From assembly GCA_029251465.1 (NCBI GenBank), contig JAQXDI010000037.1, positions 43,587 to 107,586 of the forward strand: a stretch of DNA of 64,000 bases. The letters run 5' to 3'. Position numbers and translations under genes: made by a program. Shown piece by piece: positions 8,629 through 16,064 of this stretch. The stretch is from Ascidiaceihabitans sp. (GTDB lineage: Bacteria; Pseudomonadota; Alphaproteobacteria; Rhodobacterales; Rhodobacteraceae). Position 1 is the stretch's first letter, and every line of letters begins with the position of its first letter. Below the pieces are notes generated by a model. It was not told the DNA's origin, did not search any database, and was given only the letters and a program-made list of their open reading frames with translations.

Positions 8629-9813
8629 ATGTTCGAAACGCTACAGTCGCAGCCCGCTGACAAAATCCTCGCGCTGATGGCGCAATATCGCGAAGACCCG
8701 CGCGAAAACAAGATCGACCTCGGTGTCGGCGTCTACAAAGACGCGACAGGCCTGACCCCGGTGATGCGCGCGATCAAAGCGGCCGAGCACAAACTCTGGG
8801 AAGAACAAGACAGCAAATCCTACGTCGGTCTGGTCGGCGATCCGGCGTTCGGCGATGCGACGGTGAAGCTGGTTCTGGACGATAGCGTGCCGCGCGAAAC
8901 TGTGGCGGCTGCAGCGACGCCCGGTGGCACCGGTGCGATCCGCCAAGCGTTCGAGCTGATCCAGATGGCGCGGCCAGACACGCGCGTGTTTCTGTCGAAC
9001 CCGACATGGCCAAACCACCCGTCGATCCTGAAATATCTGGGGATGGAGATCGTCGAATACCGTTACTTTGATGACGAAACCCGTGGCGTTGATTTCGACG
9101 GTTTGATTGCTGACCTCAAGACTGCCAAAAAGGGCGACGTGGTTCTGTTGCATGGCTGCTGTCACAACCCGACGGGTGCGAATTTGAACGCGGCGCAATG
9201 GCAAGACGTGATTGCCGTGTTGCTGGAAACTGGTGCGACCCCGATGGTCGACATCGCCTACCAAGGGTTTGGTGACGGGCTAGAAGCAGACGCCGCCGCC
9301 ACCCGCGCCGTTGTGTCTTCGGTGCCGGAATGCATTATCGCTGCCAGCTGTTCCAAGAACTTTGGCATCTACCGCGAGCGCACGGGCATGTTGATGGTCA
9401 TGTCGACCGACACGTCCGCCAAGGGGTTGAACCAGCAGACGCTGGCGTTCCTGAACCGTCAGAACTTTAGCTTTCCGCCCGATCACGGCGCACGTCTGGT
9501 CACGATGATCCTGAACGATGACGTGATGCGCGCCGACTGGATGTCTGAGCTGGAGGAAATCCGCACCAACATGCTGGGTCTGCGCAAGTCGCTGGCAGCG
9601 GAATTGCAGCGCCTGTCCGGGTCTGACCGCTTCGGATTTCTGGCCGAACACCGCGGCATGTTTTCACGCCTCGGCACCACGCCCGAGATGGTCGAAAAAC
9701 TGCGCGTCGACGCGGGGATCTACATGGTCGGTGACAGCCGCATGAACATCGCCGGTCTGAACGCCCAGACCGTGCCGATTTTGGCCAAAGCCATCATCGA
9801 CGCGGGCATCTGA
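8629..9813 (+). CDS. aromatic/aspartate aminotransferase, class I PLP
   Basis: 394 residues from the ATG at 8629; MFETLQSQPADKI is the usual N-terminus of the TyrB/AspC family. Visible: FLSNPTWPNHPSI, HGCCHNPTGANL, and SCSKNFGIYRERTG, whose Lys near residue 240 forms the PLP Schiff base and whose Arg binds substrate carboxylate. It exchanges amino groups between Asp/Tyr/Phe and 2-oxoacids in the cytoplasm. Forms an operon with sseA, consistent with cysteine transamination feeding the sulfurtransferase. Confidence 0.9.
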   Translation: MFETLQSQPADKILALMAQYREDPRENKIDLGVGVYKDATGLTPVMRAIKAAEHKLWEEQDSKSYVGLVGDPAFGDATVKLVLDDSVPRETVAAAATPGGTGAIRQAFELIQMARPDTRVFLSNPTWPNHPSILKYLGMEIVEYRYFDDETRGVDFDGLIADLKTAKKGDVVLLHGCCHNPTGANLNAAQWQDVIAVLLETGATPMVDIAYQGFGDGLEADAAATRAVVSSVPECIIAASCSKNFGIYRERTGMLMVMSTDTSAKGLNQQTLAFLNRQNFSFPPDHGARLVTMILNDDVMRADWMSELEEIRTNMLGLRKSLAAELQRLSGSDRFGFLAEHRGMFSRLGTTPEMVEKLRVDAGIYMVGDSRMNIAGLNAQTVPILAKAIIDAGI

Positions 9814-9846
9814 CGTCTGATTTGAGTACTTAAGATCAGGACGGGC

Positions 9847-9996
9847 CTAAGCAGGTTTGTTCTGAGATTTCTTGCCAGCTGTGACGGGGCGCGCGCGCTG
9901 TTTGCCGCCGGTTCCGTTTAGCTCTTGGTACCAGGTTGGTTTGTCGATCTGCTTGGTCGCCGGGCGTTTCGCCTTTGGCTTTTTGGATTTAGGCAT
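9847..9996 (-). CDS. 49-residue basic protein, unknown function
   Basis: ATG at 9996 preceded by GGAAAGGA, then 49 codons to TAG at 9847. The protein is MPKSKKPKAKRPATKQIDKP in its first 20 residues, then a short core with TWYQELNGTGGKQRAR, then another Lys-rich tail. About a third of residues are Lys/Arg. The good ribosome site and in-frame compositional fit argue that it is translated. It could bind nucleic acid or the ribosome, but this is only an inference from charge. Confidence 0.6.
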   Translation of the reverse strand: MPKSKKPKAKRPATKQIDKPTWYQELNGTGGKQRARPVTAGKKSQNKPA

Positions 9997-10144
9997 TGGG
10001 TATCCTTTCCAGAATTTAGCCTGCTGTAAAAGGTTTGCGTCTGGATTGGAACCGGCAGTTCAAAATGAGGTCGGCGAAGTGAGGCAATAAAGTTCGGCTG
10101 TCTTGCGGAATTGGCCGAGTTGTCGGGGCGTGGTTTTGAAAACG

Positions 10145-10243
10145 GCACAGATTTCGCCGCAAACTGTGCAGTTGTGCCGAAACACCCCGAATTCCGCCCG
10201 ATTTTGATCAGCGAAACTGTACAGAAATAGCCGGAATCTGTGC
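10145..10243. repeat. paired inverted intergenic repeat, copy 1
   Basis: Two 29-nt arms in inverted orientation, 10145-10173 (read on minus) and 10215-10243 (read on plus), 41 bp apart. Both fit AACTGYACAG-N10-AATCTGTGC. The same arrangement recurs at 62653-62750; the best matched arms (10145-10173 and 62722-62750) agree at 27 of 29 positions. It occupies the 388-bp gap between the small basic gene and amtB, in which I see no other gene. Confidence 0.75.
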
Positions 10244-10315
10244 AGAATTCTGCCTGATGTGTCTGGATTTCGATGGTTTTGGTCCCCGTTAATCTGGCGA
10301 ACGCCGCGTTAGACA

Positions 10316-10346
10316 TGGAAAAACCCGGGCGCATGACACGCCCGGG
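10316..10346 (-). terminator. intrinsic terminator of the amtB transcript
   Basis: Perfect 8-bp stem CCCGGGCG/CGCCCGGG (10324-10331 with 10339-10346). Read on the minus strand it is followed at once by TTTTTCC, placing it correctly about 40 bp after the amtB stop. Confidence 0.85.
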
Positions 10347-10384
10347 CAGGAGTTTTTCTGATCGTCTTTAAGGGGGGAGAACCC

Positions 10385-11719
10385 TTAGCCGTTTGAGAAT
10401 TCAGGATAGGCTTCCATGCCCATTTCCGACTTGTCGAGACCAGTGATTTCTTCTTCTTCACCGACGCGAATGCCGACTGTCATTTTCAGGATCATCCAGA
10501 CAACACCCGAGGCCACGATGGTAAAGAGACCGACCACCATGATGGAATAAAGTTGGGTGCCCAGCGACGCATCAGGGTTGGTAAAGACCACCGCGATGGT
10601 GCCCCAGATGCCTGCAAAAAGGTGCACAGGGATCGCGCCAACCACGTCGTCGATTTTCAGCTTATCGAGGAACGGAACCGCAAAGACCACGATCACGCCA
10701 CCGACGCCACCGATCAAAGTTGCCACACCCAAGGACGGCGTCAGCGGTTCGGCTGTGATGGACACGAGGCCCGCCAATGCGCCGTTCAGGATCATCGTCA
10801 GGTCAGGCTTTTTATACAGCAGTTGCGTTAGGATCAGAGCGACCAAAGCGCCACCCGCTGCGGCTGCGTTTGTGTTGGAAAAGATGCGCGATACGTCGGC
10901 CACATCGCCCACGGTGCCCATCGCCAATTGCGAGCCGCCGTTAAATCCGAACCAGCCCATCCACAGGATAAACGTACCCAAAGTGGCCAGTGTCAGGTTC
11001 GAGCCGGGCATTGGAATGGTGCGTCCGTCTTTGTATTTGCCGATGCGTGGTCCGAGGATCAGCGCGCCTACCAAGGCCGCCCAACCACCGACTGAGTGCA
11101 CAACAGTCGAGCCTGCGAAATCGAGGAAACCCATGGTGTCCAAGAAGCCGCCGCCCCATTTCCAAGAGGCTTGGATCGGGTAGATGATTGAAGTCAGAAC
11201 CACTGTAAATGCCAGGAAAGGCCATAGTTTTATGCGTTCCGCCAAGGCACCTGACACGATGGATGCGGTCGCCGCACAGAACATCAACTGAAAGAAAAAG
11301 TCGGAACCGGTAGAGGCGTAACCGTAATCGTCAGCGTCTGCTGCGGTGACGCCAACGGCCTCAAGAACGCCGGGGCCAAAGACGCCGGACAGGACGCCCT
11401 CAACCGACCACGTGCCCAGCGGGTACATCAGGTTGTAGCCGATCAGGTAGTAGAAAATCGTCGCCAGTGAAAACAGCGCCATGTTTTTGGTCAGCTGCAT
11501 TGTCACGTTCTTGCCGCGCACAAGGCCGGCCTCGAGCATGGCAAAACCAGCAGCCATAAAGAACACCAAAAAGCCGCCCACAAGGAACAGCAACGAGTTC
11601 AGAATAAAGACCGTATCGGTCGCGGCATTCACGCCAGCGACGGGGCCGTCTTGGGCCAATCCGAGCGTCGGCAGCGCGGCAATCGCTGCGGCACCAACAA
11701 GAGGTTTGAGTAGTTTCAT
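10385..11719 (-). CDS. amtB: ammonium transporter AmtB
   Basis: 444 residues with a cleavable N-terminal signal (to about residue 22, GLAQ) and eleven or so hydrophobic segments, the Amt/MEP/Rh architecture. Typical stretches visible: FFMAAGFAMLEAGLVRGKN, LMYPLGTW, STVVHSVGGWAALVGA (containing a conserved pore-region His) and the second pore His region VVGAIPVHLFAGIWG. It conducts ammonium across the inner membrane and is gated by the PII protein. It follows glnK by 26 bp on the same strand, the standard glnK-amtB operon, expected to be induced by nitrogen limitation. Confidence 0.96.
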   Translation of the reverse strand: MKLLKPLVGAAAIAALPTLGLAQDGPVAGVNAATDTVFILNSLLFLVGGFLVFFMAAGFAMLEAGLVRGKNVTMQLTKNMALFSLATIFYYLIGYNLMYPLGTWSVEGVLSGVFGPGVLEAVGVTAADADDYGYASTGSDFFFQLMFCAATASIVSGALAERIKLWPFLAFTVVLTSIIYPIQASWKWGGGFLDTMGFLDFAGSTVVHSVGGWAALVGALILGPRIGKYKDGRTIPMPGSNLTLATLGTFILWMGWFGFNGGSQLAMGTVGDVADVSRIFSNTNAAAAGGALVALILTQLLYKKPDLTMILNGALAGLVSITAEPLTPSLGVATLIGGVGGVIVVFAVPFLDKLKIDDVVGAIPVHLFAGIWGTIAVVFTNPDASLGTQLYSIMVVGLFTIVASGVVWMILKMTVGIRVGEEEEITGLDKSEMGMEAYPEFSNG

Positions 11720-11745
11720 GTATCCGTTTCCCTATTGAGCGGCGC

Positions 11746-12084
11746 TTATAATGCGTCGTCGTTGATTTCGCCGGTGCGCACACGCACGGCCTGTTGAACG
11801 TCGAGGACAAACACTTTGCCGTCGCCAATTTTGCCGGTGTGCGCCGCTTTTGTGATGGTCTGGACGATCTCGTCTGCAGTGCTGGCGGGCACGACCAATT
11901 CCAGCTTGATTTTGGGTACAAAGTTCACCGCGTATTCCGCGCCGCGGTAGATTTCCGTGTGCCCTGATTGCGATCCGAAGCCTTTGATTTCGGTCACCAT
12001 CATGCCGCGTACGCCTGCCGTGGTGAGGGCTTCGCGCACCTCTTCCAGCTTGAACGGTTTGATTGTTGCAATGATCAGTTTCAC
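11746..12084 (-). CDS. glnK: PII nitrogen regulatory protein GlnK
   Basis: 112 residues if started at the GTG at 12084, which gives the canonical VKLIIATIKPFKLEEVREAL start, the exact family length and an AGGGG ribosome site; an in-frame longer version reaches 12123. Tyr51 in the T-loop (GAEYAVNF) is the uridylylation site, and GKIGDGKVFV is the C-terminal PII signature for ATP/2-oxoglutarate binding. It senses 2-oxoglutarate and ATP/ADP and blocks AmtB when nitrogen is ample. It is the first gene of the operon; the 266-bp divergent region to the PBP gene carries its promoter. Confidence 0.96.
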   Translation of the reverse strand: MKLIIATIKPFKLEEVREALTTAGVRGMMVTEIKGFGSQSGHTEIYRGAEYAVNFVPKIKLELVVPASTADEIVQTITKAAHTGKIGDGKVFVLDVQQAVRVRTGEINDDAL

Positions 12085-12350
12085 TACATTTTCCCCTATG
12101 ATTGCCGCCGCGATCTTGCGCAACTTGTGCCTATTAAAAGGGCAAATCTGCGTGACGGCGTGAAGCGTTGGCGGTGGTTTTTGAGGCTGAAATTTAGGGC
12201 ATGTGCATAAAGTTTGCGCAAAATGCTACAACTGCACAAAAGTTAGGCGAAATTCTCATGAGGAATTGCGAAATGAACGGCCTGTCTTTTCGCCTCAGCC
12301 ACGTTAGTATGGGGCAACAACTATGAAAAACAGAGCCGGGCAGGCCATTT

Positions 12351-14528
12351 ATGAGTGATTCCTCCAAGCGCAGGCGGCCTTTGGTCGCTGATAAACGCTA
12401 TTCATCTGCGAAACCTAAACCTGCCGCACGCAAAAAGACGCCGACCAAAAAGCGGCGTACGCCAAAAAAACCGGCACGCGGCGGGATTTTGGGCTTTTTC
12501 TTGCGGGTCATCCGTTGGGTGTTTCGCCTGATCTGGAAGATCACGTGGCGCAGTGGTGTTGTCGCGATGTTGGCGCTGGCGTTGGCCGTCGGATACGTGT
12601 TCGTCACGTTGCCAGCCCTCGACAAATTACTAGACGGGCGCGCGCGTGGATCGGTCATTCTAGAGGATCGCTACGGCGATACTTTTGCGTGGCGCGGCGA
12701 TCAATTTGGTGGGGCCGTGCGGGCAGATACCGTGTCGCGGCATTTGAAAAACGCAGTTGTCGCAACCGAGGACAAACGGTTCTACCGCCACTTTGGTCTT
12801 AGCCCGCGTGGCATCGCGAGTGCCGTGCGCATCAACCTTGGCGAAGGGCGTGGACCGCTAAGTGGTCACGGTGGATCGACCATCACGCAACAGACCGCCA
12901 AGCTGCTGTGCCTTGGTGTCGAATACGACCCTGCCGACTGGAAAAACGAGGCGGAATACGTTCGTGATTGCCGCCGTGGGTCGCTCAGCCGCAAGGCAAA
13001 AGAGGCGGTGTACGCGTTGGCGATGGAGGCCAAATACTCCAAGGATGACATCCTTTCGATCTACCTGAACCGCGCCTACATGGGTGGCGGGGCGTATGGG
13101 GCCGAGGCCGCGTCGCAGCGCTATTTCGGCAAATCTTCGTTGATTCTGAACGTCTCAGAGGGCGCGATGCTGGCAGGTTTGCTGACAGCGCCGTCGACGC
13201 TGGCCCCGACCCAGAACCTTGAGCGATCCCAGAACCGTGCCGCGACCGTCGTGCGTCTGATGCGCGAACAAGGCTACGTGACCAAAACCGAAGAAGCAGC
13301 AGCCCGGGCCAAGCCAGCCGTTCTGTCGCAAGCCGCCCAAGAACAGGCGGGTGGCTATTTTGCGGATTGGGTCATGGCGTCCGGCCCGGAATTTTTCACC
13401 CGCAACACCACCGAAGACGTGATCATCAGCACGACGCTGGATCAACGCCTGCAAAAAGCGGCTGAAGACGGGCTGCAATGGATTTTCGACAACAAGGTCC
13501 GCGAAGGATCTAAAGCGCAAGCGGCTATCGTCGTGATGAGCGCGGATGGCGCGGTGCGGGCCATGGTTGGCGGGCGCGAAACCAAAGTGGTTGGTGCGTT
13601 TAATCGCGCGACCCAAGCGTTGCGTCAAACCGGATCGGCGTTCAAACCGTTTGTCTATGCGGCGGCCTTGGATTTGGGCTATTCCCCGCTTGATACTTTG
13701 GTGGACGAGCCAACCTGTTGGGACACACCGGGGTCGGGCAATTGGTGCCCCAAGAACTACACCAAACGGTTTTCCGGGCAGGTGACATTGGCGGCGGCGT
13801 TAAAGGATTCACTGAACATTCCAGCGGTCAAAGTCTCCGAAAGCGTGGGGCGTGATCTGGTGCGTCGTGTGGCCTCAGACTTTGGCATCAAAAGCGATCT
13901 GGCTGTGGGCCCTGCGCTGGCATTGGGCGTGTCGGAAAGCACGTTGATCGAAATGACCGGGGCTTATGCGGGTATCCTGAACGGGGGGTCTGCGGTTGCA
14001 CCCTTTGGATTGGTTGAGCTGCGCCTGCAGGGGGATGAGGAACCGTTGATGGGCACTGGTGGCGGTATTCAAGAACGGGTGATCCAGGAAAGCTCGGCGG
14101 CGCAGCTGATCTGGATGATGGAAAAGGTTGTCAGCGAGGGCAGCGGGCGGCGCGCGCAGTTTGGTGATCGCGAGATTGCTGGCAAAACCGGCACGACCCA
14201 AGGCGCGAAAGACGCGTGGTTCATCGGCTTTACGGGCGACTACGTGACCGGTGTCTGGATGGGCTACGATGACAACACCAAGTTACAGGGTGTGACAGGC
14301 GGCGGACTGCCCACTGACATCTGGCGCGAAGTGATGAAACGCGTGCACGAAGGTGTGCCGCAAAAGCCATTGCCGATGAGCGCGCCGATTGGTGCACGTG
14401 ATCCTGCATTGGATCAAGGTACGCCAAAGCCGCGGACCAACGAAGGCATTATCGAAAATCTATTGCGGGAATTGCTGGGTGGTGGATCAGGCGGCAACGG
14501 CCCCTCACCAAGTGGCGGGGACCGTTGA
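12351..14528 (+). CDS. class A penicillin-binding protein (PBP1A family, transglycosylase/transpeptidase)
   Basis: 725 residues. A Lys/Arg-rich cytoplasmic tail (1-60) is followed by one membrane anchor (about 65-88). GT51 glycosyltransferase motifs: EDKRFYRHFG near residue 142 and GGSTITQQTAKLL near residue 177. Transpeptidase motifs: SAFK (SxxK) near 429, SLN (SxN) near 486 and KTGTT near 614. The C-terminal tail is Gly/Pro-rich. It polymerises lipid II and crosslinks peptidoglycan in the periplasm. It is shorter than E. coli PBP1A and lacks an obvious OB insert. Divergent from glnK-amtB; its stop faces the mlaC-like gene with 7 bp between. Confidence 0.93.
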   Translation: MSDSSKRRRPLVADKRYSSAKPKPAARKKTPTKKRRTPKKPARGGILGFFLRVIRWVFRLIWKITWRSGVVAMLALALAVGYVFVTLPALDKLLDGRARGSVILEDRYGDTFAWRGDQFGGAVRADTVSRHLKNAVVATEDKRFYRHFGLSPRGIASAVRINLGEGRGPLSGHGGSTITQQTAKLLCLGVEYDPADWKNEAEYVRDCRRGSLSRKAKEAVYALAMEAKYSKDDILSIYLNRAYMGGGAYGAEAASQRYFGKSSLILNVSEGAMLAGLLTAPSTLAPTQNLERSQNRAATVVRLMREQGYVTKTEEAAARAKPAVLSQAAQEQAGGYFADWVMASGPEFFTRNTTEDVIISTTLDQRLQKAAEDGLQWIFDNKVREGSKAQAAIVVMSADGAVRAMVGGRETKVVGAFNRATQALRQTGSAFKPFVYAAALDLGYSPLDTLVDEPTCWDTPGSGNWCPKNYTKRFSGQVTLAAALKDSLNIPAVKVSESVGRDLVRRVASDFGIKSDLAVGPALALGVSESTLIEMTGAYAGILNGGSAVAPFGLVELRLQGDEEPLMGTGGGIQERVIQESSAAQLIWMMEKVVSEGSGRRAQFGDREIAGKTGTTQGAKDAWFIGFTGDYVTGVWMGYDDNTKLQGVTGGGLPTDIWREVMKRVHEGVPQKPLPMSAPIGARDPALDQGTPKPRTNEGIIENLLRELLGGGSGGNGPSPSGGDR

Positions 14529-14535
14529 TAGTGTC

Positions 14536-15132
14536 TTAGGACGCTGATTTTAGGGCTTTGATCATCTTGTCGATGTCGCCGCCATTGCGGTCGATCAATG
14601 CGCCGACTTCGGTGCGTTCGGTCAGCAGCAGATTGATGCCTTCGATGTACATGTTGAAAAACAGGTCTTTGCCAGAACGGTCAGACACATGAAAAGTCAC
14701 ATCAAACGGTGACTGGCCTTGCAGCCTGGCCAAAGTCTTTACTTCGTACCATCGCTTGACCTTTTTGACGCTTTTGACCTCTAGCTGGCCACCGATGAAT
14801 TCACGGAAACGGCTGCCGTATTTGCGCGCAATGTAGCCTTGGAACGCTTTGGAAAACGCGGACTTCTGCTTTGAGGACGCGCGGCGCCCGTCGTTGCCCA
14901 TGGCATAGGCCGAAATGTAGGAGGTGTCGGAATAGCGCGCAAAGATCCGCTCGAATTCGCGGTACATTGATGGTTCTGATTTGCCGGATGCGATGACTTT
15001 GTTGATGTCAGCCACCAACGTGTCGATGAGGGTTTTAGCCCGTCCTTCGTTCAGGGCGGATGCCGCGCTTGACATGAACGGAAGCACGCCAAAGCTGGCG
15101 ATTGCTGCACTGATAAAAGAACGACGTTTCAT
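14536..15132 (-). CDS. mlaC: MlaC-like periplasmic phospholipid-binding protein
   Basis: 198 residues with an N-terminal export signal starting MKRRSFISAA (twin Arg, possibly Tat) and ending near ASA. The body fits the Ttg2D/MlaC (Tol_Tol_Ttg2) family: FERIFARYSDTSYISAYAMG, FSKAFQGYIARKYGSRF, and a beta-strand C-terminal half with VEVK-like repeats. MlaC shuttles phospholipids between the outer membrane MlaA complex and the inner-membrane MlaFEDB transporter. It lies 3 bp downstream of mlaA on the same strand; mlaFEDB are not in the window. Confidence 0.85.
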   Translation of the reverse strand: MKRRSFISAAIASFGVLPFMSSAASALNEGRAKTLIDTLVADINKVIASGKSEPSMYREFERIFARYSDTSYISAYAMGNDGRRASSKQKSAFSKAFQGYIARKYGSRFREFIGGQLEVKSVKKVKRWYEVKTLARLQGQSPFDVTFHVSDRSGKDLFFNMYIEGINLLLTERTEVGALIDRNGGDIDKMIKALKSAS

Positions 15133-15135
15133 AAT

Positions 15136-15897
15136 TTAGAACCCTTGTGTGTCCAGTTCGAATGGATCGATTTCGCTGTTTGAAGAGTCATCACCCAATT
15201 CAAACCGGCGGTTTTGCAGATAGATCAGACGCGCCTGTGCGTAGCTGTCAGCACTTTCATATAGGATCGAATCGATCGTTTCGGAATAGCGCCCCCGATC
15301 ACTTAGGCGGGATGCCACGCTTGCGCCGGTGCCGTAGTATTTTTCAGGGCTGTCGACCGCATAGCTGAGGGGGTTGGTGAACAGATCGACGATCTTACCC
15401 GTCGTGTCGCGTTGTGTGGATGGGCCGAGCACTGGCAGTTCAACGTATGGCCCTTCGCCGACACCCCAAGTGTACAGCGTTTCGCCAAAGTCGGTAGAAT
15501 GTTCGGGCATGTCGAATTCCGTCGCCGCATCAACAACACCGCCCAAGCCCAAAACAGTGTTTGTCAGGAAACGGGATGTGGCGATGCCTGCGCCCTTAAC
15601 GTCGCCCTGCAACAAGGAATTCACGACAACACTAGGCTGGCCGAGGTTTTCGGCAAAATTACCTACAGAATCTTCGATTTCGTCGGGCAAAACCTTGGAA
15701 TAGCTACGCGCCGTGGGGCGAACGATCGCCTTGTCCAAGCCGCGGTTAAAGGCGTGAACCTTACGGTTTTGCGTCTCGTATGGATCATAAATGCCATCTG
15801 GCGATCCCTCTGGCACTGCACATGCAGCAACAAACGCAACGGCGCTAAGAGGGGTTAGTCGGCCAAGTATGCGAAAAGCTTCAGTAAAATAGTTCAA
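15136..15897 (-). CDS. mlaA: MlaA (VacJ) outer-membrane lipoprotein
   Basis: Start taken at TTG 15897, which has GGAGA upstream and gives a short lipoprotein signal peptide ending in the lipobox VAAC at about residue 26; an in-frame GTG at 15999 would add 34 unlikely residues. The mature part has MlaA/VacJ blocks: YDPYETQNRKVHAFNRGLDKAIVRP, NFAENLGQPSVVVNSLLQGD, FLTNTVLGLGGVVDAA and FGETLYTWGVGEGPYVELPVLGPS. It removes phospholipids from the outer leaflet of the outer membrane, working with MlaC, encoded next to it. Confidence 0.9.
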   Translation of the reverse strand: MNYFTEAFRILGRLTPLSAVAFVAACAVPEGSPDGIYDPYETQNRKVHAFNRGLDKAIVRPTARSYSKVLPDEIEDSVGNFAENLGQPSVVVNSLLQGDVKGAGIATSRFLTNTVLGLGGVVDAATEFDMPEHSTDFGETLYTWGVGEGPYVELPVLGPSTQRDTTGKIVDLFTNPLSYAVDSPEKYYGTGASVASRLSDRGRYSETIDSILYESADSYAQARLIYLQNRRFELGDDSSNSEIDPFELDTQGF

Positions 15898-15991
15898 CAG
15901 ACGTCTCCGAGCGAGCGATTTAACGCCTAAATAATACTTTACGTTGTAATGCCCATAGCCTTGGCATGTTTTTGCATCCATGTGGCACTTG

Positions 15992-16007
15992 CGTGACACG
16001 GGTCACG
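15992..16007. promoter_or_regulatory. perfect inverted repeat in the divergent mlaA / type I secretion region
   Basis: CGTGAC-ACGG-GTCACG, 6-bp arms with a 4-bp spacer, about 95 bp upstream of the mlaA start and 57 bp upstream of the ABC transporter start. Shape and position suit an operator for a dimeric regulator; the regulator is unknown. Confidence 0.4.
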
Positions 16008-16064
16008 TAGGCACATTGCCATCAATTGTGCTAAGGTGCACGTATCACAGGCGAAAAGGTGCCG

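Noticed and set aside
12115..12136. Possible sigma-54 promoter (minus strand GGCAC...TTGCGC) upstream of glnK
   Set aside because: The -12 part is a poor match to TTGCA and spacing has to be chosen to fit; not strong enough to list as a promoter.
12323..12358. 11-codon upstream frame overlapping the PBP start
   Set aside because: Has an ATG after GGGG and a stop overlapping the PBP start region, but is too short to separate from chance.
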